Of a stretch of DNA of 29,320 nucleotides, positions 9,301-20,000 are shown one piece after another. This DNA is from Utricularia gibba (taxonomy: Eukaryota > Streptophyta > Magnoliopsida > Lamiales > Lentibulariaceae). The position numbers and the translations under genes are program-made. The stretch lies in the NCBI GenBank assembly GCA_002189035.1, contig NEEC01000115.1, positions 1-29,320 on the forward strand. Direction: 5' to 3'. A model generated the notes under the pieces. That model did not search any database, had not been told where the DNA came from, and was given only the letters and a program-made list of their open reading frames with translations. The first letter of the stretch is position 1. Each line of letters begins with the position of its first letter.

Positions 9301-10600
9301 AGGAGGCGTCTTGGGGTGCACCTAGAACGGGACAAAGGTCAGGTTTGGCTTGCGCCGAGAGTTAGTTGTAGCTCGGCAACATGATTCAAACTTGGTCCTT
9401 GACCCCGATTCGACTTTGCTCGGAGGAGGAGGCGGTCTTGGGGTGCACCTAGAACGGGACAAAGGTCAGGTTTGGCTTGCGCCGAGAGTTAGTTGTAGCT
9501 CGGAAATAAAGTGATGTATTTATTAACGTTCAGTTTTCGGGGGCTGCCTACATGGTTTTTCATTCTCGTTTTGTGGCGGCCAGTCTCGCTGGGAACTTGG
9601 TCCTTGACCCCGATTCTCATGAGGTCAACCGGATGGCCCTTGATGAGGAGATTACACCAACCCCACAAATTATGTAAATTTGACTTTGCGCCGAGATTTT
9701 TTCAACAACTTAGAGCGGTCTTGGGGTGCACCTAGAACGGGACAAAGGTCAGGTTTGGCTTGCGCCGAGAGTTAGTTGTAGCTCGGAAAATAAAGTGATG
9801 TATTTATTAACGTTCAGTTTTTGGGGGGCTAGACATCTTTTGGGGAACAGCTTGTTTTGTGTCCAGCTCGCTGGGACCTTGAAAATTAAATGAGGTCAAC
9901 CGGATGCAAATGATTTGATGCCTTTTTTAAATTACGATATCACGTGCACCCACATGATTTTTTCAACAACTTACTTTATACTTGAGGAGGCGGTCTTGGG
10001 GTGCACCTAGAACGGGACAAAGGTCAGGTTTGGCTTGCGCCGAGAGTTAGTTGTAGCTCGGAAATATTGATGGTATGGTCTTGGGGTGCACCTAGAACGG
10101 GACAAAGGTCAGGTACTCGGCCAAGGTTTTTCAAGGAACAGCTTCTCGTTTTGTGGCGGCCAGTCTCGCTGGGAACTTGGTCCTTGACCCCGATTCTCAT
10201 GAGGTCAACCGGATGGCTCGATGAGGAGGAGGCGGTCTTGGGGTGCACCTAGAACGGGACAAAGGTCAGGTTTGGCTTGCGCCGAGAGTTAGTTGTAGCT
10301 CGGCGTTCAACATGAAGGAACAGCTTCTCGTTTTGTGGCGGCCAAACTTAATTCTGTACTCATGAGGTCAACCGGATTCGATTTGATGCAAATTACGATA
10401 TCACGTGCACCCCACATGATTTTTTCAACAACTTATACTTGAGGAGGCGGTCTTGGGGTGCACCTAACGGGACAAAGGTCAGGTTTGGCTTGCGCCGAGA
10501 GTTAGTTGTAGCTCGGAACGTTCAGGGGGGCTGCCTACATGGTTTTTCTTCTCGTTTTGTGGCGGCCAGTCTCGCTGGGAACTTGGTCCTTGACCCCGAA

Positions 10601-12776
10601 TGGCTCATGAGGTCAACCGGATGCAAATCGATTAAAAAAATGATGCCTTTGTTTAAATTACGATATCACGTGCACCCCACATGATTTTTTCAACAACTTA
10701 CTTTATACTTGAGGAGGCGGTCTTGGGGTGCACCTAGAACGGGACAAAGGTCAGGTTTGGCTTGCGCCGAGAGTTAGTTGTAGCTCGGAAATAAAGTGAT
10801 GTATTTATTAACGTTCAGACATGGTTTTTCAAGGAACAGCTTCTCGTTTTGTGGCGGCCAGTCTCGCTGGGAACTTGGTCCTTGACCCCGATTATGTATT
10901 GCTCATGAGGTCAACCGGATGCAAATTGATTAAAAAAATGATGCCTTTGTTTAAATTACGATATCACGTGCACCCCACATGATTTTTTCAACAACTTACT
11001 TTATACTTGAGGAGGCGGTCTTGGGGTGCACCTAGAACGGGACAAAGGTCAGGTTTGGCTTGCGCCGAGAGTTAGTTGTAGCTCGGCAAATAAAGTGATG
11101 TATTTATTAACGTTCAGTTTTGGGGGCTGCCTACATGGTTTTTCAAGGAACAGCTTCTCGTTTTGTGGCGGCCAGTCTCGCTGGGAACTTGGTCCTTGAC
11201 CCCGATTCTGTATGGCTCATGAGGTCAACCGGATGGAAATCGATTAAAAAAATGATGCCTTTGTTTAAATTACGATATCACGTGCACCCACATGATTTTT
11301 TCAACAACTTACTTTATACTTGAGGAGGCGGTCTTGGGGTGCACCTAGAACGGGACAAAGGTCAGGTTTGGCTTGCGCCGAGAGTTAGTTGTAGCTCGGC
11401 GTGATGTATTTATTAACGTTCAGTATGGTTTTTCTGGTGGCGGCCAGTCTCGCTGGGAACTTGGTCCTTGACCCCGATTCTGTATGGCTCATGAGGTCAA
11501 CCGGATGGCGATTAAAAAAATGATGCCTTTCTTTAAATTACGATATCACGTGCACCCCACATGATTTTTTCAACAACTTACTTTATACTTGAGGAGGCGG
11601 TCTTGGGGTGCACCTAGAACGGGACAAAGGTCAGGTTTGGCTTGCGCCGAGAGTTAGTTGTAGCTCGGCAAATAAAGTGATGTATTTATTAACGTTCAGT
11701 TTTCGGGGGCTGCCTACATGGTTTTTCAAGGAACAGCTTCTCGTTTTGTGGCGGCCAGTCTCGCTGGGAACTTGGTCCTTGACCCCGATTCTGTATGGCT
11801 CATGAGGTCAACCGGATGGAAATCGATTAAAAAAAATGATGCCTTTGTTTAAATTACGATATCACGTGCACCCCACATGATTTTTTCAACAACTTACTTT
11901 ATACTTGAGGAGGCGGTCTTGGGGTGCACCTAGAACGGGACAAAGGTCAGGTTTGGCTTGCGCCGAGAGTTAGTTGTAGCTCGGCAAATAAAGTGATGTA
12001 TTTATTAACGTTCAGTTTTTGGGGGCTGCCTACATGGTTTTTCAAGGAACAGCTTCTCGTTTTGTGGCGGCCAGTCTCGCTGGGAACTTGGTCCTTGACC
12101 CCGATTATGTATGCTCATGAGGTCAACCGGATGCAAATTTTGATGCTTTGTTTAAATTACGATATCACGTGCACCCACATGATTTTTTCAACAACTTACT
12201 TTATACTTGAGGAGGCGGTCTTGGGGTGCACCTAGAACGGGACAAAGGTCAGGTTTGGCTTGCGCCGAGAGTTAGTTGTAGCTCGGAAAATAAAGTGATG
12301 TATTTATTAACGTTCAGTTTTGGGGGCTGCCTACATGGTTTTTCAAGGAACAGCTTCTCGTTTTGTGGCGGCCAGTCTCGCTGGGAACTTGGTCCTTGAC
12401 CCCGATTCTGTATGGCTCATGAGGTCAACCGGATGGAAATCGATTCCTCGATATCACGTGCACCCCACATGATTTTTTCAACAACTTACTTTATACTTGA
12501 GGAGGCGGTCTTGGGTGCACCTAGAACGGGACAAAGGTCAGGTTTGGCTTGCGCCGAGAGTTAGTTGTAGCTCGGAAATAAAGTGATGTATTTATTAACG
12601 TTCAGTTTTTGGGGCTGCCTACATGGTTTTTCAAGGAACAGCTTCTCGTTTTGTGGCGGCCAGTCTCGCTGGGAACTTGGTCCTTGACCCCGATTCTGTA
12701 TGGCTCATGAGGTCAACCGGATGCAAATTTAATGATGCCTTTGTTTAAATTACGATATCACGTGCACCCACATGAT
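10601..12776 (+). repeat. Semi-regular satellite segment between the scrambled zones
   Basis: Landmarks fall at about 10736, 11034, 11347, 11616, 11932, 12234 and 12523, spacing 269-316 bp. Units are complete in order but several carry internal losses: CAGACATGG near 10818 (G-run and GCTGCCT missing), CAGTATGGTTTTTCTGGTGG near 11422, CAAATTTTGATGC near 12136, and CGATTCCTCGATATC near 12442. C-type (TTTTCGGGGG) and T-type (TTTTTGGGGG or TTTTGGGGG) copies are mixed here, unlike the long right array. Confidence 0.88.
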
Positions 12777-13954
12777 GCCTTTTTAAGATCAGGTACTTAT
12801 CACGTGGTTTTTCACAGGTTTTGTGGCGGCCAGTCTCGCTGGGAACTTGGTCCTTGACCCCGATTTGTATGCTCATGAGGTCAACCGGATGCAAATACCT
12901 TTGTTTAAATTACGAGTGCACCCCACATGGAGGAGGCGGTCTTGGGGTGCACCTAGAACGGGACAAAGGTCAGGTTTGGCTTGCGCCGAGAGTTAGTTGT
13001 AGCTCGGAAATAAAGTGATGTATTTATTAACGTTCAGTTTTCGGGGGCTGCCTACATGGTTTTTCAAGGAACAGCTTCTCGTTTTGTGGCGGCCAGTCTC
13101 GCTGGGAACTTGGTCCTTGACCCCGATTCTCATGAGGTCAACCGGATGCAAATCGATTAAAAAAATGATGCCTTTGTTTAATTACGATATCACGTGCAGG
13201 AGGAGGCGGTCACCTACGGACAAAGGTCAGGTTTGGCTTGCGCCGAGAGTTAGTTGTAGCGGCAAATAAAGTGATGTATTTATTAACGTTCAGTTTTCGA
13301 CATGGTTTTTCAAGGAACAGCTTCTCGTTTTGTGGCGGCCAGTCTCGCTGGGAACTTGGTCCTTGACCCCGATTATGTATGGCTCATGAGGTCAACCGGA
13401 TGGAAATCGATTAAAGAAAATGATGCCTTTTTAAATTACGATATCACGTGCACCCCACATGATTTTTTCAACAACTTACTTTATACTTGAGGAGGCGGTC
13501 TTGGGGTGCACCTAGAACGGGACAAAGGTCAGGTTTGGCTTGCGCCGAGAGTTAGTTGTAGCTCGGTGCAAATAAAGTGATGTATTTATTAACGTTCAGT
13601 TTTCGGGGGCTGCCTACATGGTTTTTCAAGGAAAGCTTCTCGTTTTGTGGCGGCTACATTCTGGTCATTTTCAAGGAACGAGCACCCCACATGATTTTTT
13701 CAACAACTTACTTTATACTTGAGGCGGTCTTGGGTGTAGGCGGTCCAGAGTCGGCAAATAAAGTGATGTATTTATTAACGTTCAGTTTTCGGGGGCTGCC
13801 TACATGGTTTTTCAAGGAACAGCTTCTCGTTTTGTGGCGGCCAGTCTCGCTGGGAACTTGGTCCTTGACCCGATTATGTATGCTCATGAGGTCAACCGGA
13901 TGCAAATTGATTAAAAAAAATGATGCCTTTGTTTAAATTACGATATCACGTGCA
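12777..13954 (+). repeat. Scrambled satellite zone B
   Basis: Order breaks at about 12777, where ACATGATTT is replaced by ACATGATGCC. Irregular joins follow near 12800-12840, 12905-12930, 13195-13220, 13630-13690 (GGCTACATTCTGGTC) and 13735-13755 (GGGTGTAGGCGGTCCAGAG). Nearly full units remain at about 12955-13190 and 13240-13630. All copies with a readable G-run (near 13036, 13295, 13597 and 13787) are C-type. The zone ends at the out-of-register join at 13954/13955. Confidence 0.82.
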
Positions 13955-14019
13955 GGTCAACCGGATGCAAATCGATTAAAGAAAATGATGCCTTTGTTTA
14001 AATTACGATATCACGTGCA
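13890..14019 (+). repeat. 65-bp out-of-register repeat at the subfamily junction
   Basis: The block GGTCAACCGGATGC...CACGTGCA occurs at 13890-13954 and again at 13955-14019, directly adjacent, with about 248 bp of the normal unit missing between them. The first copy has AAATTGATT plus an uninterrupted A-run; the second has AAATCGATT plus AAAGAAAA. The copies are therefore different variants, which fits a join between two unrelated units better than a simple local duplication. Confidence 0.8.
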
Positions 14020-17000
14020 CCCACATGATTTTTTCAACAACTTACTTTATACTTGAGGAGGCGGTCTTGGGGTGCACCTAGAACGGGAAAGGTCAGGTTT
14101 GGCTTGCGCGAGAGTTAGTTGTAGCTCGGAAATAAAGTGATGTATTTATTAACGTTCAGTTTTGGGGGGCTGCCTACATGGTTTTTCAAGGAACAGCTTC
14201 TCGTTTTGTGGCGGCCAGTCTCGCTGGGAACTTGGTCCTTGACCCCGATTATGTATTGCTCATGAGGTCAACCGGATGCAAATCGATTAAAAAAAAATGA
14301 TGCCTTTGTTTAAATTACGATATCACGTGCACCCACATGATTTTTTCAACAACTTACTTTATACTTGAGGAGGCGGTCTTGGGTGCACCTAGAACGGGAC
14401 AAAGGTCAGGTTTGGCTTGCGCCGAGAGTTAGTTGTAGCTCGGAAAATAAAGTGATGTATTTATTAACGTTCAGTTTTTGGGGGCTGCCTACATGGTTTT
14501 TCAAGGAACAGCTTCTCGTTTTGTGGCGGCCAGTCTCGCTGGGAACTTGGTCCTTGACCCGATTCTGTATGGCTCATGAGGTCAACCGGATGCAAATTGA
14601 TTAAAAAAAAATGATGCCTTGTTTAAATTACGATATCACGTGCACCCACATGATTTTTTCAACAACTTACTTTATACTTGAGGAGGCGGTCTTGGGGTGC
14701 ACCTAGAACGGGACAAAGGTCAGGTTTGGCTTGCGCCGAGAGTTAGTTGTAGCTCGGAAAAAAAGTGATGTATTTATTAACGTTCAGTTTTGGGGGCTGC
14801 CTACATGGTTTTTCAAGGAACAGCTTCTCGTTTTGTGGCGGCCAGTCTCGCTGGGAACTTGGTCCTTGACCCCGATTCTGTATGGCTCATGAGGTCAACC
14901 GGATGCAAATCGATTAAAAAAATGATGCTTTGTTTAAATTACGATATCACGTGCACCCCACATGATTTTTTCAACAACTTACTTTATACTTGAGGAGGCG
15001 GTCTTGGGGTGCACCTAGAACGGGACAAAGGTCAGGTTTGGCTTGCGCCGAGAGTTAGTTGTAGCTCGGCAAATAAAGTGATGTATTTATTAACGTTCAG
15101 TTTTTGGGGGCTGCCTACATGGTTTTTCAAGGAACAGCTTCTCGTTTTGTGGCGGCCAGTCTCGCTGGGAACTTGGTCCTTGACCCGATTATGTATGGCT
15201 CATGAGGTCAACCGGATGGAAATCGATTAAAAAAATGATGCCTTTGTTTAAATTACGATATCACGTGCACCCCACATGATTTTTTCAACAACTTGCTTTA
15301 TACTTGAGGAGGCGGTCTTGGGGTGCACCTAGAACGGGACAAAGGTCAGGTTTGGCTTGCGCCGAGAGTTAGTTGTAGCTCGGAAAATAAAGTGATGTAT
15401 TTATTAACGTTCAGTTTTGGGGGCTGCCTACATGGTTTTTCAAGGAACAGCTTCTCGTTTTGTGGCGGCCAGTCTCGCTGGGAACTTGGTCCTTGACCCC
15501 GATTCTGTATGGCTCATGAGGTCAACCGGATGCAAATCGATTAAAGAAAATGATGCTTTTGTTTAAATTACGATATCACGTGCACCCACATGATTTTTTC
15601 AACAACTTACTTTATACTTGAGGAGGCGGTCTTGGGGTGCACCTGAACGGGACAAAGGTCAGGTTTGGCTTGCGCCGAGAGTTAGTTGTAGCTCGGAAAT
15701 AAAGTGATGTATTTATTAACGTTCAGTTTTTGGGGGCTGCCTACATGGTTTTTTCAAGGAACAGCTTCTCGTTTTGTGGCGGCCAGTCTCGCTGGGAACT
15801 TGGTCCTTGACCCGATTCTGTATGGCTCATGAGGTCAACCGGATGCAAATTGATTAAAAAATGATGCCTTTGTTTAAATTACGATATCACGTGCACCCAC
15901 ATGATTTTTTCAACAACTTACTTTATACTTGAGGAGGCGGTCTTGGGGTGCACCTAGAACGGGACAAAGGTCAGGTTTGGCTTGCGCCGAGAGTTAGTTG
16001 TAGCTCGGAAAATAAAGTGATGTATTTATTAACGTTCAGTTTTGGGGGGCCTACATGGTTTTTCAAGGAACAGCTTCTCGTTTTGTGGCGGCCAGTCTCG
16101 CTGGGAACTTGGTCCTTGACCCGATTCTGTATGCTCATGAGGTCAACCGGATGCAAATTGATTAAAAAAAATGATGCCTTTGTTTAAATTACGATATCAC
16201 GTGCACCCACATGATTTTTCAACAACTTACTTTATACTTGAGGAGGCGGTCTTGGGGTGCACCTAGAACGGGACAAAGGTCAGGTTTGGCTTGCGCCGAG
16301 AGTTAGTTGTAGCTCGGAAATAAAGTGATGTATTTATTAACGTTCAGTTTTTGGGGGCTGCCTACATGGTTTTTCAAGGAACAGCTTCTCGTTTTGTGGC
16401 GGCCAGTCTCGCTGGGAACTTGGTCCTTGACCCCGATTCTGTATGGCTCATGAGGTCAACCGGATGCAAATCGATTAAAGAAAATGATGCTTTCTTTTAA
16501 ATTACGATATCACGTGCACCCCAATGATTTTTTCAACAACTTGCTTTATACTTGAGGAGGCGGTCTTGGGGTGCACCTAGAAACGGGACAAAGGTCAGGT
16601 TTGGCTTGCGCCGAGAGTTAGTTGTAGCTCGGAAAATAAAGTGATGTATTTATTAACGTTCAGTTTTTGGGGGCTGCCTACATGGTTTTTCAAGGAACAG
16701 CTTCTCGTTTTGTGGCGGCCAGTCTCGCTGGGAACTTGGTCCTTGACCGATTATGTATTGCTCATGAGGTCAACCGGATGCAAATTGATTAAAAAAAATG
16801 ATGCCTTTGTTTAAATTACGATATCACGTGCACCCACATGATTTTTTCAACAACTTACTTTATACTTGAGGAGGCGGTCTTGGGGCACCTAGAACGGGAC
16901 AAAGGTCAGGTTTGGCTTGCGCCGAGAGTTAGTTGTAGCTCGGAAAATAAAGTGATGTATTTATTAACGTTCAGTTTTGGGGGGCTGCCTACATGGTTTT

Positions 17001-20000
17001 TCAAGGAACAGCTTCTCGTTTTGTGGCGGCCAGTCTCGCTGGGAACTTGGTCCTTGACCCCGATTCTGTATGGCTCATGAGGTCAACGGATGCAAATTGA
17101 TTAAAAAAAAATGATGCCTTTGTTTAAATTACGATATCACGTGCACCCCACATGATTTTTTACAACTTTTTATACTTGAGGAGGCGGTCTTGGGGTGCAC
17201 CTGAACGGGACAAAGGTCAGGTTTGGCTTGCGCCGAGAGTTAGTTGTAGCTCGGAAAATAAAGTGATGTATTTATTAACGTTCAGTTTTGGGGGCTGCCT
17301 ACATGGTTTTTCAAGGAACAGCTTCTCGTTTTGTGGCGGCCAGTCTCGCTGGGAACTTGGTCCTTGACCCCGATTCTGTATTGCTCATGAGGTCAACCGG
17401 ATGCAAATCGATTAAAAAATGATGCCTTTGTTTAAATTACGATATCACGTGCACCCCACATGATTTTTTCAACAACTTACTTTATACTTGAGGAGGCGGT
17501 CTTGGGGTGCACCTAGAACGGGACAAAGGTCAGGTTTGGCTTGCGCCGAGAGTTAGTTGTAGCTCGGAAATAAAGTGATGTATTTATTAACGTTCAGTTT
17601 TTGGGGGCTGCCTACATGGTTTTTCAAGGAAGCTTCTCGTTTTGTGGCGGCCAGTCTCGCTGGGAACTTGGTCCTTGACCCGATTCTGTATGGCTCATGA
17701 GGTCAACCGGATGGAAATCGATTAAAAAAATGATGCCTTTCTTTAAATTACGATATCACGTGCACCCATGATTTTTTCAACAACTTACTTTATACTTGAG
17801 GAGGCGGTCTTGGGTGCACCTAGAACGGGACAAAGGTCAGGTTTGGCTTGCGCCGAGAGTTAGTTGTAGCTCGGAAATAAAGTGATGTATTTATTAACGT
17901 TCAGTTTTGGGGGCTGCCTACATGGTTTTTCAAGGAACAGCTTCTCGTTTTGTGGCGGCCAGTCTCGCTGGGAACTTGGTCCTTGACCCGATTCTGTATG
18001 CTCATGAGGTCAACCGGATGCAAATCGATTAAAAAAATGATGCCTTTGTTTAAATTACGATATCACGTGCACCCATGATTTTTTCAACAACTTACTTTAT
18101 ACTTGAGGAGGCGGTCTTGGGGTGCACCTAGAACGGGACAAAGGTCAGGTTTGGCTTGCGCGAGAGTTAGTTGTAGCTCGGCAATAAAGTGATGTATTTA
18201 TTAACGTTCAGTTTTTGGGGGCTGCCTACATGGTTTTTCAAGGAACAGCTTCTCGTTTTGTGGCGGCCAGTCTCGCTGGGAAGGTCCTTGACCCGATTCT
18301 GTATGGCTCATGAGGTCAACCGGATGCAAATCGATTAAAAAATGATGCCTTTGTTTAAATTACGATATCACGTGCACCCACATGATTTTTTCAACAACTT
18401 ACTTTATACTTGCGGTCTTGGGGTGCACCTAGAACGGGACAAAGGTCAGGTTTGGCTTGCGCCGAGAGTTAGTTGTAGCTCGGAAAATAAAGTGATGTAT
18501 TTATTAACGTTCAGTTTTGGGGCTGCCTACATGGTTTTTCAAGGAACAGCTTCTCGTTTTGTGGCGGCCAGTCTCGCTGGGAACTTGGTCCTTGACCCGA
18601 TTATGTATGCTCATGAGGTCAACCGGATGCAAATTGATTAAAAAAAATGATGCCTTTGTTTAAATTACGATATCACGTGCACCCCACATGATTTTTTCAA
18701 CAACTTACTTTATACTTGAGAGGCGGTCTTGGGGTGCACCTAGAACGGGACAAAGGTCAGGTTTGGCTTGCGCCGAGAGTTAGTTGTAGCTCGGAAAATA
18801 AAGTGATGTATTTATTAACGTTCAGTTTTTGGGGGCTGCCTACATGGTTTTTCAAGGAACAGCTTCTCGTTTTGTGGCGGCCAGTCTCGCTGGGAACTTG
18901 GTCCTTGACCCCGATTGTATGCTCATGAGGTCAACCGGATGCAAATTGATTAAAAAAATGATGCTTTGTTTTAAATTACGATATCACGTGCACCCCACAT
19001 GATTTTTTCAAACAACTTACTTTATACTTGAGGAGGCGGTCTTGGGGTGCACCTAGAACGGGACAAAGGTCAGGTTTGGCTTGCGCCGAGAGTTAGTTGT
19101 AGCTCGGAAAATAAAGTGATGTATTTATTAACGTTCAGTTTTGGGGCTGCCTACATGGTTTTTCAAGGAACAGCTTCTCGTTTTTGTGGCGGCCAGTCTC
19201 GCTGGGAACTTGGTCCTTGACCCGATTCTGTATGGCTCATGAGGTCAACCGGATGGAAATCGATTAAAGAAAATGATGCTTTGTTTAAATTACGATATCA
19301 CGTGCACCACATGATTTTTTCAACAACTTACTTTATACTTGAGGAGGCGGTCTTGGGGTGCACCTAGAACGGGACAAAGGTCAGGTTTGGCTTGCGCCGA
19401 GAGTTAGTTGTAGCTCGGAAAATAAAGTGATGTATTTATTAACGTTCAGTTTTTGGGGGGCTGCCTACATGGTTTTTCAAGGAACAGCTTCTCGTTTTGT
19501 GGCGGCCAGTCTCGCTGGGAACTTGGTCCTTGACCGATTGTATGGCTCATGAGGTCAACCGGATGCAAATGATTAAAAAAATGATGCCTTTGTTTAAATT
19601 ACGATATCACGTGCACCCCACATGATTTTTTCAACAACTTACTTTATACTTGAGGAGGCGGTCTTGGGGTGCACCTAGAACGGGACAAAGGTCAGGTTTG
19701 GCTTGCGCGAGAGTTAGTTGTAGCTCGGAAAATAAAGTGATGTATTTATTAACGTTCAGTTTTTGGGGGCTGCCTACATGGTTTTTCAAGGAACAGCTTC
19801 TCGTTTTGTGGCGGCCAGTCTCGCTGGGAACTTGGTCTTGACCCCGATTCTGTATGGCTCATGAGGTCAACCGGATGCAAATCGATTAAAAAAATGATGC
19901 CTTTGTTTAAATTACGATATCACGTGCCCCACATGATTTTTTCAACAACTTACTTTATACTTGAGGAGGCGGTCTTGGGGTGCACCTAGAACGGGACAAA

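Larger units (their letters stand above)
4748..10600 (+). repeat. Scrambled satellite zone A
   Basis: Landmark AGAACGGG is found at about 5125, 5523, 5648, 5962, 6527, 6658, 7110, 7376, 8162, 8445, 8708, 9324, 9451, 9734, 10019, 10094 and 10251, so spacing varies from 75 to 786 bp instead of ~312. Nearly all the sequence is made of monomer pieces in the correct strand, joined at short gaps. The pieces kept most often are GGAGGCGGTCTTGGGG through TAGCTCGG, the GGCCAGTCTCGCTGG to TTGACCCCGATT core, and TCATGAGGTCAACCGG. The A/T-rich linkers, the A-run and the palindrome cluster are often missing. About 8097-8620 holds nearly intact units. No gene is visible. It may be decayed satellite or a consensus artefact of a collapsed repeat. 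Confidence 0.85.

Noticed and set aside
4748-13954. Insertion of a transposon disrupting the array.
   Set aside because: No terminal repeats, target duplications, transposase-like frame or foreign block. Nearly all the material is satellite-derived.
4748-13954. An inverted array or orientation switch in the scrambled zone.
   Set aside because: All recognisable fragments read in the same direction as the flanking arrays. I found no reverse-complement copy of the landmark blocks.
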